A DNA stretch of 64,000 bases. It comes from Archaeoglobus neptunius (GTDB taxonomy: Archaea; Halobacteriota; Archaeoglobi; Archaeoglobales; Archaeoglobaceae). The notes beneath the pieces were generated by a model that worked only from the letters and a program-made list of their open reading frames with translations, ran no database searches and was not told the origin of the DNA. Positions 26,450 to 35,372 of this stretch are shown one piece after another. The stretch lies in contig NZ_JAEKIW010000007.1 of assembly GCF_016757965.1 (NCBI RefSeq), forward strand, positions 1 to 64,000, given 5' to 3'. The first letter of the stretch is position 1; each line of letters starts with the position of its first letter. The position numbers were made by a program, and so were the translations under genes.

Positions 26450-27037
26450 TTATTCTTTCAGAAAAAATACATCGCTCACCTCCGCAACACCACCATCAAC
26501 TGCAAATTTCAGTCTGGCCACATACGAGTGGTAGGACAGATAGGACTCTTCGCCCTTCTTTATTTCTATCACGGTATCATGGAACGGCAACAGTTTTTCA
26601 GACAGCTCTCCAATGGTGCATGTGCATAGTATTCCGCTCTCGTGCTCGATGATCATCTCAACCGCTTTTGAAATGTCATATCCGAAAAGTTCGAGAAAGT
26701 TCACACCGAATGAAATGATAATTCGATTGTCAAAGGACATCATTCTCATAATCTGGCCGAGATCCTCGAATATCTCGAATTTTCCCACCATATTCAGAAG
26801 TGAACACTCCTTTCTAGCCCCTATAGCCACAGCGTCACCGTACACCGGAAAATCGAACTTTCTGCCGAGATAGTTGATTCTCTCAACTGCTGCGTCGGTC
26901 CAGAGTACCCAGAAAGGCTCTCCAAACTGCTCGTAGAGCCATTTGCCCACGGTGTAGAAGCTGAGCACGTCTGGAAAAGAGATCATTATCCTGTCACCGT
27001 CATCGGCCTTGTTAAAGATGTTTGCGATTACATCCAT
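26450..27037 (-). CDS. RecA/KaiC-core-like protein lacking a P-loop
   Basis: The 195-residue protein begins MDVIANIFNKADDGDRIMI at 27037; longer upstream starts run across an AT-rich promoter-like region. Alternating hydrophobic strands and helices (RIIISFGVNFLELFGYD, SGILCTCTIGEL, DTVIEIKKGEE) resemble the half of the KaiC/RecA fold after the Walker B strand, and match in order the P-loop-less protein at 59333. No Walker A motif is present. It may be an accessory or sensing member of that superfamily; confidence in the relation is modest. Confidence 0.6.
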   Translation of the reverse strand: MDVIANIFNKADDGDRIMISFPDVLSFYTVGKWLYEQFGEPFWVLWTDAAVERINYLGRKFDFPVYGDAVAIGARKECSLLNMVGKFEIFEDLGQIMRMMSFDNRIIISFGVNFLELFGYDISKAVEMIIEHESGILCTCTIGELSEKLLPFHDTVIEIKKGEESYLSYHSYVARLKFAVDGGVAEVSDVFFLKE

Positions 27038-27148
27038 AGCACAAGTCTTTGAAGAGTAAAAATAAGATTTTCCCATGAAAATAAAATTTCTATAGAGCAA
27101 GTTCAAAACTGTAATTACTTTTTTAAACAGCGTAGGCAGTGGCGAGAG

Positions 27149-28024
27149 GTGGAAATTGAGGTGGTGAAGTTTAAATCGCCTCTGGGCAATCCCGAGCAGA
27201 TTTACGTCTATGTTATTGATCGGAAATTGATAATAGATGGTGGTTTTTGCAGCCCCACCCATTCTCTAGAGCTTCATGAATACGGAGTTGAAAACTGCGT
27301 GATCACCCACCACCATATTGACCACGTCGGACTGGTGTTTTTCTCGGATTATAGAGTAATGATTCATCCAAGGGAAATCGGTTATATTGAAATTTACTCC
27401 AACCCTGAAAAGTTCATAATGGCCTTTTCAAAGCTTTTTGCGTCCTACGGTGTTGGTGGAAGGTATGAAAAAACTCTTGAAGTGCTGGTGTCTCTCAATC
27501 TAAAGCCAAAAGCAAAAATTTGTAACTTTAGCGGTTTGAAAGATGTCAGAGTTGTTGAAACTCCCGGCCACAGCCCGGGTCATACAGCATTTCTTGTGGA
27601 CAAGTGCCTTTTTTCCGGAGATCTCGTGCTCAGCGATACGACCCCGAACATAAGCTTTTATCCCGGCTACACGAGTGGTGTGGATGACTATTTGGCTTCT
27701 CTGAAAAAGATTTTGGAAATGGAGATTGACGTGGTATATCCCGCTCATGAGAGGATTATAAAAAACCCGGAAAAGAGGGTCTATCAGCTTATGGAGCACT
27801 GCAAAAAAAGAGCTGAGGAAATTTACCTTGCGGTAGAAAATACGGCCACACTGGAGGAAATCGCTTCGAGGGTTAACTGGAGCATTGGATGTTACCGGGA
27901 TTTTGACGACCTCAATAAATTCATGGCGTTGAATGAAACTCTTGCTTTTTTGACCTATCTCGAAAGACAGGGTAAAATCAAAAGGAGGATTGAAGATGGA
28001 GTCATCAAATTCACCGTATGCTGA
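27149..28024 (+). CDS. MBL-fold hydrolase with C-terminal winged helix (LACTB2-like)
   Basis: From a GTG at 27149 the product is 291 residues. The metallo-beta-lactamase motif THHHIDHVG (HxHxDH, about residues 50-60), [17 protein letters not shown], the Asp in [10 protein letters not shown] and the His in [10 protein letters not shown] form the two-metal site. Residues 200-291 are a winged-helix-like tail ([10 protein letters not shown]). The type resembles LACTB2-like nucleases or glyoxalase-II-like hydrolases; the substrate is unknown. Its end overlaps the convergent DUF47 gene by 14 bases. Confidence 0.85.
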   Translation: MEIEVVKFKSPLGNPEQIYVYVIDRKLIIDGGFCSPTHSLELHEYGVENCVITHHHIDHVGLVFFSDYRVMIHPREIGYIEIYSNPEKFIMAFSKLFASYGVGGRYEKTLEVLVSLNLKPKAKICNFSGLKDVRVVETPGHSPGHTAFLVDKCLFSGDLVLSDTTPNISFYPGYTSGVDDYLASLKKILEMEIDVVYPAHERIIKNPEKRVYQLMEHCKKRAEEIYLAVENTATLEEIASRVNWSIGCYRDFDDLNKFMALNETLAFLTYLERQGKIKRRIEDGVIKFTVC

Positions 28025-28646
28025 CGCTTAATACCTGAATGGTGTCGGCAGCATCTTCCATAAGGTCGCTGACGTTGATGAGCTTTTCAACAAACTTTAT
28101 GAAGAAGTACCATTCAGCGTAATTTCCAAAATTGATACCTTTCAGTTTCTGATAAATTCTGCTCTTGATGCTGTCCACTTCCTCCTCAGATATTTTTATT
28201 TTCAGCAGAATCTCACTCAGGTTGCCATCCTGGAGGGCTTTAAATGCATCAGAAAGCTGGTAGGCCATCCTTGAGTTAATTTCAGCGACTCTGGTGAAGT
28301 CTCCCCTTATCTCGTCCGGTATCGTTTTTACAAGAAGAAACAGTACTGCGATATCTTCAAGTTCGTCCAGAATTTCGTCCAGTTCCTCGGCAAGATTGCA
28401 GAAATCCGATCTGATTGCAGGAATGAACGCACCGGAGTGAATTTTAATCATGATGTCCCTTCTTATCGCATCACCCATTTTCTCTGCCTCGCACACGTCA
28501 CCAACAACAGCTTCGTCGTTCCGCTCAATAATCATTTTCATAAGCTCGCAGGTATCTATTATAATGCCAATCTGCTCGGCTATTAAATTCAAAACTTCCC
28601 TCTCCCTCTCTCCTCCGAAAACAAACTTTCTTATTCTGTCAATCAT
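28011..28646 (-). CDS. DUF47/PhoU-like protein
   Basis: The 211-residue, all-helical protein matches the DUF47 family (PhoU-like, TIGR00153): repeated acidic helix pairs such as [20 protein letters not shown] and [16 protein letters not shown] that bind metal clusters in PhoU folds. Members usually sit beside phosphate (Pit) transporters, which is not the case here. It follows moaC with a four-base overlap. Confidence 0.85.
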   Translation of the reverse strand: MIDRIRKFVFGGEREREVLNLIAEQIGIIIDTCELMKMIIERNDEAVVGDVCEAEKMGDAIRRDIMIKIHSGAFIPAIRSDFCNLAEELDEILDELEDIAVLFLLVKTIPDEIRGDFTRVAEINSRMAYQLSDAFKALQDGNLSEILLKIKISEEEVDSIKSRIYQKLKGINFGNYAEWYFFIKFVEKLINVSDLMEDAADTIQVLSVSIR

Positions 28647-29113
28647 TTCCTACACCCTTTAACCTTCTCGACAACCCTCACAACCTCGATTAGAGTTCTG
28701 GGATAGTTTCCGTGCTCGTCCTTCTCCAAACTTTTCACCATATCCCATATTGTGAGCAGGGCAACGCTAACTCCTGTAAGCGCCTCCATCTCCACACCTG
28801 TTTTTCCCCTTGATCTGACCGTGCATCTGACCTTTATCCCGACGCTCTCTATATCGAAGTCAAACTTTACGGATGTGATCGGTATCGGGTGGCACATCGG
28901 GATAAGCTCGGGTGTTTTTTTGACGGCCAGAACGCCGGCAATATTGGCTGCTGCGATGACGTTGCCCTTTGCAACATCTTTCTTTAAAATTGCCTCTATG
29001 GTGGAACTCCTGAGTCTGATGTAGCCCTCAGCAACAGCGATACGATCAACATCCTCTTTCTCCGATACATCAACCATTCTAACCTTTCCATCCTCGATGT
29101 GCGTGAAGGCCAT
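28643..29113 (-). CDS. moaC: Cyclic pyranopterin monophosphate synthase
   Basis: From the ATG at 29113 the product is 156 residues, starting [20 protein letters not shown]; the longer reading to 29191 would overlap the divergent nicotinamidase gene and its promoter. Key motifs are [20 protein letters not shown] (about 64-83) and [22 protein letters not shown], with the catalytic Lys and His region intact. It carries out the step after MoaA in molybdopterin or tungstopterin synthesis. It is co-transcribed with a DUF47 gene. Confidence 0.93.
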   Translation of the reverse strand: MAFTHIEDGKVRMVDVSEKEDVDRIAVAEGYIRLRSSTIEAILKKDVAKGNVIAAANIAGVLAVKKTPELIPMCHPIPITSVKFDFDIESVGIKVRCTVRSRGKTGVEMEALTGVSVALLTIWDMVKSLEKDEHGNYPRTLIEVVRVVEKVKGCRK

Positions 29114-29165
29114 AATCAATGTTTTCACAGGTAAAAATATATCTTCCCCACTTCTACCAGTAAAT

Positions 29166-29690
29166 ATGGAGGCTCTAATTGTTGTTGACATGCAGAAGGA
29201 TTTCTGCTATAAAAACGGAGCACTCTATATCCCGAATGCGGAGGATATCTTCGAGCCAACTGCTAGGATTGTGAATAAAGCCAGAAGGAAAATGCCTGTA
29301 ATTTTCACTCAGGACTGGCACAGAGAGGATGATGTTGAGTTCAAAATCTGGCCGAAACACTGTGTTATGAACACTGAGGGGGCGGAGGTAATAGATGAGC
29401 TTGAACCTCAGGAAAAAGACTACTTTATCAGAAAAAGGAGATATTCTGCCTTTTTCGGTACCGATCTTGATCTGTTGCTCAGAGAACTCGGGGTGGAAAA
29501 ACTGTACATCTGCGGGGTTGCAACGAACATATGTGTCCTTCACACCGCAGGCGATGCGGCATTGAGGGGCTATAAAGTGGCAGTCATAAAAGACTGCACC
29601 AAGGCATTGAGCGACTACGAATACGAGTACGGCATCAGGCACATGGAAAGCATCTTTAAAGCTGAAATTATCAGTTCTGAAATTTTTTAA
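29166..29690 (+). CDS. Nicotinamidase/isochorismatase-family hydrolase
   Basis: The 174-residue protein starts [20 protein letters not shown] with the catalytic Asp near residue 9, then [10 protein letters not shown] with metal-binding Asp and His, the Lys of [17 protein letters not shown], and the nucleophile Cys in [18 protein letters not shown]. This combination fits nicotinamidase (nicotinamide to nicotinate, NAD salvage). Start at 29166 is chosen because the family begins right there. Confidence 0.9.
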   Translation: MEALIVVDMQKDFCYKNGALYIPNAEDIFEPTARIVNKARRKMPVIFTQDWHREDDVEFKIWPKHCVMNTEGAEVIDELEPQEKDYFIRKRRYSAFFGTDLDLLLRELGVEKLYICGVATNICVLHTAGDAALRGYKVAVIKDCTKALSDYEYEYGIRHMESIFKAEIISSEIF

Positions 29691-29728
29691 AATTAAAATT
29701 TATATAAAGCACTATTTCTTGCGAAAGG

Positions 29729-29736
29729 TTTATTAA
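29729..29736 (+). promoter_or_regulatory. BRE/TATA promoter ahead of a candidate non-coding RNA
   Basis: The box TTTATTAA follows a CGAAAGG BRE (29722-29728). The GGGG at 29758 lies about 25 bases from the box centre, the right distance for an archaeal transcription start, yet no protein gene begins there. A further TATA-like TTTATATAAAG at 29699-29708 lies upstream. Confidence 0.55.
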
Positions 29737-29757
29737 CTCTGGTCATCCATATTCTAT

Positions 29758-29825
29758 GGGGTGCCGGTGCATCGGTACCAGCTATCCCGCCGTCACCGCT
29801 GTGTTTTGTTTTTAGTCGGCACCCC
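29758..29825 (+). ncRNA. Candidate structured RNA between convergent genes
   Basis: GGGGTGCCG at 29758-29766 pairs perfectly with CGGCACCCC at 29817-29825 (nine base pairs). Inside, GGTG (29766-29769) can pair with CACC (29794-29797) and CGG with CCG, leaving a U-rich single strand (GTGTTTTGTTTTTAG) on the 3' side. It begins at the predicted start of a good BRE/TATA promoter. It is not a tRNA (no T-loop), lacks clear C/D boxes and has no ACA tail. A bidirectional terminator for the flanking convergent genes is the main alternative. Confidence 0.45.
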
Positions 29826-29826
29826 T

Positions 29827-30204
29827 CTACTCAATTAGTACGGCGTTTATAACTCCTTCCTGACTCGGGCGGTTCGTAACCCTCGCTTTGCCGATTTCAG
29901 TGGCTATTACTGCTCCCTTGGTGACAACGTTTCTTCTCGCATAATGGACGTGGGCGGGATTTTCAACAACACTTTTTATCTTCACTCTCACAACCTTCTT
30001 TTGTTTTGGATCGTAAACGTTAGCGTAACTTTCAGCGAACAGCTTAATCTTGTAGTTGCCCCCTCTAACCCTGACCTTTTTTATCTTCCTCTCGCCCACA
30101 AGCGTTTCAACCTGCTCTCTTCCCAGTTCATACTTTCTCTTTTTTCTCGCCCTTTTGTAGAACCCTCCAGTTGGTTTTCTTCTGCTTCTTCCCTGCCAGA
30201 TCAT
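29827..30204 (-). CDS. rps8e: Ribosomal protein S8e
   Basis: This 125-residue basic protein opens with [20 protein letters not shown] and has the S8e sequence [42 protein letters not shown] and [16 protein letters not shown]. It is a small-subunit protein found only in archaea and eukaryotes. It is transcribed alone, with its stop one base from the candidate structured RNA. Its divergent promoter region is shared with the MBL gene at 30295. Confidence 0.96.
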   Translation of the reverse strand: MIWQGRSRRKPTGGFYKRARKKRKYELGREQVETLVGERKIKKVRVRGGNYKIKLFAESYANVYDPKQKKVVRVKIKSVVENPAHVHYARRNVVTKGAVIATEIGKARVTNRPSQEGVINAVLIE

Positions 30205-30294
30205 AAGACATCCACTCCTGATACAGAATAAAACCCTTCCGCCTTAAAAAGTTTAGCAGCGGTAAGATTTATAACAATTAAATGTACTACTGCT

Positions 30295-30921
30295 ATGGCG
30301 GAGAGCAGTTTTGTATTCAGTGGTGTGGAGGTAACGTGGCTGAAGCATGCGGGTTTCAAGATTAAAGGGTCGGTTGTTGTGTACATAGATCCTTACGAAA
30401 TCCCGGAGGGGCTTGAAAAGGCGGATGTAATTCTGGTAACACATGACCACTTTGACCACCTGGACATCAGGAGCATCAGAAGAATCTCGAAGGACGACAC
30501 CGTTGTTGTTCACCCGGCGGGGTGTATAATCGAGGGTTTCAGGAGTTGCGGGGTCAATATGCAGGAAACCACGGAGGTGAAGGGAGTTAAGATCAGGGCT
30601 GTCCCGGCCTACAACATAGACAAACCCTTCCACAAGGGAAACAGCGTTGGCTACATCATCAACATTGACGGGGTGAGTATTTACCACGCCGGAGACACGG
30701 ACAGGATTCCGGAGATGAAGGAGATTGAGGTTGATATCGCCCTTCTACCCGTTGGCGGAACGTACACAATGAATCTTGAAGAGGCAATTGAGGCAACCAG
30801 AGACATCGGAGCAAAACACTACATCCCGATGCACTACGGCGCTATACCGCAGACCGAGGCTGACCCGGAGGAATTCAGAAAAAGAGTTAAGGGAGCAGTG
30901 GTTCTCAAACCGCTATTTTAA
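30295..30921 (+). CDS. UPF0173-type MBL-fold metal-dependent hydrolase
   Basis: The 208-residue protein has the compact MBL layout: VEVTWLKHAGFKIKG-like start, ILVTHDHFDHLDIRS (HxHxDH), VVVHPAGC, ISIYHAGDTDRIPEM (metal-binding Asp) and YIPMHYGAIPQTEADPEEF (terminal His). It matches archaeal UPF0173/UlaG-like hydrolases, with an unknown, perhaps nucleotide or lactone, substrate. Three bases separate its stop from the convergent UPF0179 gene. Confidence 0.88.
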   Translation: MAESSFVFSGVEVTWLKHAGFKIKGSVVVYIDPYEIPEGLEKADVILVTHDHFDHLDIRSIRRISKDDTVVVHPAGCIIEGFRSCGVNMQETTEVKGVKIRAVPAYNIDKPFHKGNSVGYIINIDGVSIYHAGDTDRIPEMKEIEVDIALLPVGGTYTMNLEEAIEATRDIGAKHYIPMHYGAIPQTEADPEEFRKRVKGAVVLKPLF

Positions 30922-30924
30922 TTT

Positions 30925-31419
30925 TTATTCCCCTTCAAGCCTTCGGATTTCCGCCACAACAACGCTGTGCCCTTTCTGGCATTGCTCGGGTGCATCCCCT
31001 ATAATTCTCTCGACCACAACAGATTCTCCACTGTTCAATTCCACAGGGTGGCAGAGCGAGTACATGCTGCAGTTGAGTACATCGCACTTTCGCTCCTCGT
31101 AGTGGAATTTGGCCCCCTCCACCGCTATTTTTGAGTCAATTATGGCAATGATCGGTAGCTCGACAACCTCAACAGCCACAACACCCTCATCATGCAGCGG
31201 GCATTCGTGAATTGTGCCATCTCTCAGACCAACAATCTTGTACTTTGCCCCTTCTCTGAGCCTGAGACAGGCCTTTTTTATCTTGCAGTTCTCGCATTCA
31301 GCCTTTCCGCCGAGGAAAATAAACTCGGTACCTATTTTTGCCCAGTCTTTACCGCATAAAGTGATAATCTTGTTAACCTCTTCATCCATGAGCATCACCT
31401 TAGCTTCTTTGTCCGGCAC
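30925..31419 (-). CDS. UPF0179-family cysteine-rich protein
   Basis: The 164-residue protein has two cysteine groups typical of the archaeal UPF0179 family: GGKAECENCKIKKACLRL (about residues 38-55) and EERKCDVLNCSMYSLCHPVE (about 107-126). These could bind zinc or an iron-sulfur cluster. The function is unknown; distribution across euryarchaea suggests a core role. Start sites at 31419, 31395 or 31386 are possible. Confidence 0.85.
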   Translation of the reverse strand: MPDKEAKVMLMDEEVNKIITLCGKDWAKIGTEFIFLGGKAECENCKIKKACLRLREGAKYKIVGLRDGTIHECPLHDEGVVAVEVVELPIIAIIDSKIAVEGAKFHYEERKCDVLNCSMYSLCHPVELNSGESVVVERIIGDAPEQCQKGHSVVVAEIRRLEGE

Positions 31420-31423
31420 TATT

Positions 31424-32134
31424 TTAAATTTTGCTCAATCTCATCATATCCTCTGCAATAACAGCATCGCAGTCGAGGTACTCCAGAATTTCGTCTCTCA
31501 CCCTGTGTGTCATTGGGTAGAGATGGGTGAGATAAATTCTTTCAGCTTTGCAGCTTTTCAGGCAGCTTTTCAGATTTTCAGGGGTTGTATGGGTGTCAGC
31601 AATGTAATTAAAGGGCAGGGAGAGTTCGTGGATCATTATTGCGCATTCAGCGGATATAAACTCCTCAAAAGCCCTTGTGTCTCCGCTGATGGCAATCGCA
31701 TCTTCAATAACGTATCCCTGACTCTCAATCGAGTGGATTGTTGGAATAGCCTTAAACCTGACATCCCCTATTGCAAATTTGCTACCCTCTTCGACGTCAA
31801 AGCTCAGTTTATTTCTTAGATACGGATAGGCTTCCAGGAGGGATTCGATGAAGTATCTGGTGCCGGGTGGACCGAATATTTTCAGGGTACTGCAGTCCAG
31901 CAACCATCTTGCCTTCAGAATGTTAAGCAGGTCTCCGTTGTGGTCGAGGTGATGATGGGTGATGCACACGGCATCGATCTCGTCCAGTCCCACTCCGAGC
32001 TGCTCCAGCCTGTGGTAGCACCCTATCCCGCAGTCGATCAGCACCTTTTTGTCGTCAAATTCAAGTAGCACCGAGCTCTGCGCTCTGTTTTCAAACGGAA
32101 CTGCCACGCCTGTGCCCAAAAACGTCAGCCTCAT
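31424..32134 (-). CDS. MBL-fold ribonuclease Z-like protein
   Basis: From the ATG at 32134 the product is 236 residues, beginning MRLTFLGTGVAVPFENRAQS, the usual RNase Z-like N-terminus. ITHHHLDHNGDLLNIL gives HxHxDH, AISGDTRAFEEF the metal Asp and IYLTHLYPMT the late His. It lacks the exosite arm of a full RNase Z, so it may process other nucleic acids. The start overlaps the cca stop as ATGA, and association with cca fits a tRNA 3'-end role by inference. Confidence 0.85.
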   Translation of the reverse strand: MRLTFLGTGVAVPFENRAQSSVLLEFDDKKVLIDCGIGCYHRLEQLGVGLDEIDAVCITHHHLDHNGDLLNILKARWLLDCSTLKIFGPPGTRYFIESLLEAYPYLRNKLSFDVEEGSKFAIGDVRFKAIPTIHSIESQGYVIEDAIAISGDTRAFEEFISAECAIMIHELSLPFNYIADTHTTPENLKSCLKSCKAERIYLTHLYPMTHRVRDEILEYLDCDAVIAEDMMRLSKI

Positions 32135-33441
32135 ACCTTTACCCCCATCAGCTCGCAAACTTCGTGCAGTACAGGCTCAGAAAGAAGTTCATCTCCACTC
32201 AAAATTTCAAAGTGCTTCGAGATCGATTCACCAACATTTTTTCCAAGTGTATGCCAGTTTTTCGAGACGTAGTTGCTTACCGCCTCCCCGGGAGTTGTGT
32301 ATCTGCGGTACTCAAATGCCCACCATCTGCCGTTTTCGATGAATGGTTTAAATGGTCTGTTTCTGGACAAAAACTTTCTCACGTTCTTTTCATCCTCAAA
32401 TTGCGGACCGAGACGTTTGAAAACCTTTGATAGCTCTCTTACCTGGCATTCGAAGATCAGATAGCAGCTTTCCGCTGCTTTGTAAGTGTAGCGAAGCGGC
32501 ATGAAGTTCTCTCTCTCGAGAAACTCAAAAATTTTTCTTGCAGCCCTCTCAAGCTGCGGATACAGATTGTCATCAACGATGTCAGGCCTGGTGAACTTCA
32601 CGGCGAAGAGGGCGGTACCCCTGGTTTCCAGCACGTCTTTAACAAGTCCGGGATTTATCTGGGGCTTTTGGGGTGGTAGGAAGAATCCGATGTCCGGATT
32701 CTCGAGAAACCGTCTGGAGATGTGGACGAATTTTGCAAGGTTGTCGAGACTTAAGTTGGCAGCAACATTCCTCTTCTCGTCCACAGGATCCACGACAAAA
32801 AACCCCTCTCCCTTTCTTACCACCCTATTTGCGATATCAATGACTGTCCTTCTCGTCCAGTGTCTCGCATTTTTAAGAACTTCAACAAAGGATCCGTAGA
32901 ATACAACCAGAAGTTCGCAAAGGTAGCCCGAGAACCCCCTGACCTTGTACTCTGCTCCGTAGATGTTGTGTGCCTTCAGAAAGCCTTTCAGCAGTCTTAT
33001 ATCATTCTCCTTCCCCTTCACCCTGTCCTTCAGCCATCTATGGTGAAAGGGCGTTCTGTCAACAGCAGATTTTATTCTTCTTGCGTCTTTCAGCTTGTAG
33101 CAGGGAACGACATCAACATCGACGCCATTCAGGGTGCCGTGTACGTATGGATGCTCCGCATATCTTATTTCGTAATCATCCAGAACAGATTTACCGATTT
33201 CCAGCCCGTTCTCTCTGAGTTCGTCCTTTGACATCCCCTCAGGAAAGAGAAGGAAAACGTCTATCTCCAGATTTCCTTTGAGCCATGTATTTCTGGCATA
33301 GCTGCCGACAAACATGTACTCCACACCGATACCGTCAAGCCTCTTTCTAAGTTCCCTCTCAGCCTCCTTTGCCCTCCTGATCTCCTCCTGATCGGGGACA
33401 ACGAGCTTTAACGCCTGCTCGATAATTTCATCAACCTTCAT
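32131..33441 (-). CDS. cca: Archaeal CCA-adding tRNA nucleotidyltransferase
   Basis: The 436-residue class I enzyme has the nucleotidyltransferase motif YMFVGSYARNTWLKGNLEIDVFLLF read in two pieces: GSYARNTWL (about residues 41-49) and LEIDVFLLFP (catalytic Asp pair near 54-56), followed by VDVDVVPCYK with the third carboxylate. Also present are RLLKGFLKAHNIYGAEYKVRGFSGYLCELL and the tail domain. It adds or repairs the CCA end of tRNAs. It is needed because the one tRNA here (53129) does not encode CCA. Confidence 0.94.
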   Translation of the reverse strand: MKVDEIIEQALKLVVPDQEEIRRAKEAERELRKRLDGIGVEYMFVGSYARNTWLKGNLEIDVFLLFPEGMSKDELRENGLEIGKSVLDDYEIRYAEHPYVHGTLNGVDVDVVPCYKLKDARRIKSAVDRTPFHHRWLKDRVKGKENDIRLLKGFLKAHNIYGAEYKVRGFSGYLCELLVVFYGSFVEVLKNARHWTRRTVIDIANRVVRKGEGFFVVDPVDEKRNVAANLSLDNLAKFVHISRRFLENPDIGFFLPPQKPQINPGLVKDVLETRGTALFAVKFTRPDIVDDNLYPQLERAARKIFEFLERENFMPLRYTYKAAESCYLIFECQVRELSKVFKRLGPQFEDEKNVRKFLSRNRPFKPFIENGRWWAFEYRRYTTPGEAVSNYVSKNWHTLGKNVGESISKHFEILSGDELLSEPVLHEVCELMGVKV

Positions 33442-33970
33442 GGCCGAAAACCCTCAAATCTTTGTATACTGGACCCTGAGGTTTCAAAATACTCTGTTTC
33501 AGCTTGAAATCTCTCACTTCCATCTCTCCAAAACGATCCTTTGCCCATTTTTCGATAATTTCACTCACACCCGGATTTTTTCTTTTCACTCTCGCAACGG
33601 TAAGGTGGGCTGAGAACTCTTTGTCTCTCCTGAATCCGAGCTTTTTTAGATTCCCATGCACGGAATCAGCTAGCTCTCTCAGTTTTCCATCGTCTCTAAC
33701 TCCAATCCAGATTACCCTCGGAGCTCTAACACTGGGAAACGCCCCCATGCCTTCAAAGGAGATTCTGAACGGTTCAAAACTAATTTTTGATAGCGAGTCT
33801 TCAATTGCGGGAACCTTGCTTTCACCAACTTCTCCCAGGAATAGGAGGGTAATGTGAAGATTTTCCGGTTCAACAGCTTTTATCCCGTTTAGCCGTGAGA
33901 ACTCCTCAATCACTGGAGTCACATTTCTTCTTACATCATCGTCCAGGTCTACTGCAACAAACAGTCTCAT
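33431..33970 (-). CDS. thpR: RNA 2',3'-cyclic phosphodiesterase (ThpR/LigT)
   Basis: The 179-residue protein has the two HxTx motifs of the 2H phosphoesterase superfamily: LHITLLFLGEV (about residues 42-52) and SAHLTVARVK (about 127-136). It starts MRLFVAVDLDDDVRRNV. It opens cyclic phosphates in RNA, related to tRNA processing and repair. It overlaps cca by 11 bases, completing a tRNA-end group with cca and the RNase Z-like gene. Confidence 0.9.
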   Translation of the reverse strand: MRLFVAVDLDDDVRRNVTPVIEEFSRLNGIKAVEPENLHITLLFLGEVGESKVPAIEDSLSKISFEPFRISFEGMGAFPSVRAPRVIWIGVRDDGKLRELADSVHGNLKKLGFRRDKEFSAHLTVARVKRKNPGVSEIIEKWAKDRFGEMEVRDFKLKQSILKPQGPVYKDLRVFGHEG

Positions 33971-34134
33971 CAGTTTACAGACCTCTGACTGGATTATTAA
34001 CTTTTGGACTCTGTACTGCGGTGTTTATAGGAACCGGAAAATGGGCAGACATCCATATGTTCGGGGCAAACTCGTTGAAATACAGTCAAAAAAATGAGAA
34101 TTTTGTCATGGCGATCAATTTTCTCGCAAGCATC

Positions 34135-35061
34135 TCAAACCTTGCCTTTTTGCCTCCTCAACGCCAGGGCGCCTCCAATGGCAGCGAGACCGACAGCAAC
34201 TTCAAAACCCGGGATAGCCCCTGAACGGCGAGCGTAATCCTCTTCATTCTTGACGAACCTGTCTACCTCGAACTCCATATTCTCCTCCTTAACACCTTCA
34301 GGGATGATCTTTTTTGGAGCGAGATTCAGATAATCCTTCCAGGTTTTCACGAGCTTTCCGTTTCTCCAGATTTCAAGTTTGACCACGTAGTTGTATTTCT
34401 TTGGCACTGTGAAATCTGCCTCAACGATGTTGGTCTTTCCGCCTTCAAGGGTGATGTTTCTCCATTCATCCCCCACAAGAACGTTGGATTCGGACTGAAC
34501 GACCTTCGTTCTGGCTACAACGTCATAGTCAGACAAGCTCTCGATGTAAAATCTTGATTTAAAGCTAACAGTTTCGTTGTCACTTCCTGTTAGGAGAAAA
34601 TCTGCACCGGCCATTGATGCTTTGAGCGTCATATCCTCCGGTACAAGATATCTCAGGTTCCTCACGTTTACATGCGTTGTATCGTAGATTCTTTCTCCCT
34701 TCTTCAGTATAAGCTTGAGCTGATAATCGCGAGTTTTCTCAAAGGGAATCGTGAATTCAGCCCTGTAGTATTTTCCATACCCTGTGAAGCTCTTGCTGTA
34801 TTCTCCTACCAGCAGGTTTGTTCGCACGTCGTATATCTTTGCCCCGATCTCAAAACGATTGAAGCTGGGAGTCTTATCTATGTCAATAAGCAGAGTTATC
34901 ACTGCGTGACTCCCGTTTACACTCTCCAGTCTCATGTCGATCTCTCCAAACCTTCCGTAGCTCTCCGTCATGTTGATGGCAACCACAATAGCGGAGATTG
35001 CGATGATTATTCCTATTGCTACCACTACCAACTTGCCATTCATGTTGTTAGTTGGTATCAA
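34135..35061 (-). CDS. Exported surface protein with PGF-CTERM-like anchor
   Basis: The 308-residue protein has an N-terminal membrane/signal helix (LVVVAIGIIIAISAIVVAIN), two beta-sandwich-like domains (40-160 and 160-260) and a C-terminal tripartite sorting signal. The signal consists of GAIPGFEVAVGLAAIGGALA then the basic RRQKGKV. PGF followed by a hydrophobic helix and basic tail is the archaeosortase A (PGF-CTERM) signal, which leads to lipid attachment at the surface. No archaeosortase gene is seen in this window. Resembles archaeal DUF-type surface proteins such as DUF7490, by general shape only. Confidence 0.75.
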   Translation of the reverse strand: MIPTNNMNGKLVVVAIGIIIAISAIVVAINMTESYGRFGEIDMRLESVNGSHAVITLLIDIDKTPSFNRFEIGAKIYDVRTNLLVGEYSKSFTGYGKYYRAEFTIPFEKTRDYQLKLILKKGERIYDTTHVNVRNLRYLVPEDMTLKASMAGADFLLTGSDNETVSFKSRFYIESLSDYDVVARTKVVQSESNVLVGDEWRNITLEGGKTNIVEADFTVPKKYNYVVKLEIWRNGKLVKTWKDYLNLAPKKIIPEGVKEENMEFEVDRFVKNEEDYARRSGAIPGFEVAVGLAAIGGALALRRQKGKV

Positions 35062-35072
35062 GTGTAAAAAAT

Positions 35073-35252
35073 TTACTTCATAACCCTCTTAACAAGTTCG
35101 AGAGCTGCCTGCGTTTCGTCATCCATCTTCTCCTGCAGAAACACATGCTTCAGAACGGCTTTTGCAAGGAAACTTTCCAGCAACTCAGACGTCTCCGGAT
35201 CGAGGCGTTCCGGATTGTAGTTTGCCAGAATTTCATCGAGCAAGTCGGTCAT
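35073..35252 (-). CDS. Small acidic helical protein (59 residues)
   Basis: The product starts MTDLLDEILANYNPERLDPE and continues with ETSELLESFLAKAVLKHVFL, a predicted helical pair with strong charge. It is preceded by an even smaller gene that overlaps its start as ATGA, which argues that both are real. The codon choice and absence of a competing longer frame support coding. The family is not recognised. Confidence 0.6.
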   Translation of the reverse strand: MTDLLDEILANYNPERLDPETSELLESFLAKAVLKHVFLQEKMDDETQAALELVKRVMK

Positions 35253-35344
35253 TCTTCCCCTCCGTACTCTTCCACCTCTTCGGGATGCAACCTTCTGAGC
35301 ACTTCAATGCTGCTGATCCAGATTCCGGACATCATAAAGTTCAT
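35249..35344 (-). CDS. Mini-protein (31 residues) overlapping the next gene
   Basis: The product begins MNFMMSGIWISSIEVLRRLH and ends PEEVEEYGGEE, with a hydrophobic start and an acidic tail. The TGA overlaps the ATG of the 59-residue gene. It lies between two larger minus-strand genes. Being so short, it is supported only by the coupling and absence of any other gene here. Confidence 0.4.
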   Translation of the reverse strand: MNFMMSGIWISSIEVLRRLHPEEVEEYGGEE

Positions 35345-35372
35345 TTGACATCGAATCAAATAAACTTTTCGC

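Noticed and set aside
29758-29825. tRNA or H/ACA guide RNA
   Set aside because: No T-loop or anticodon arm; on the opposite strand a K-turn-like GTGA/GATG exists but there is no 3' guide segment and ATA replaces ACA, so the class cannot be claimed.
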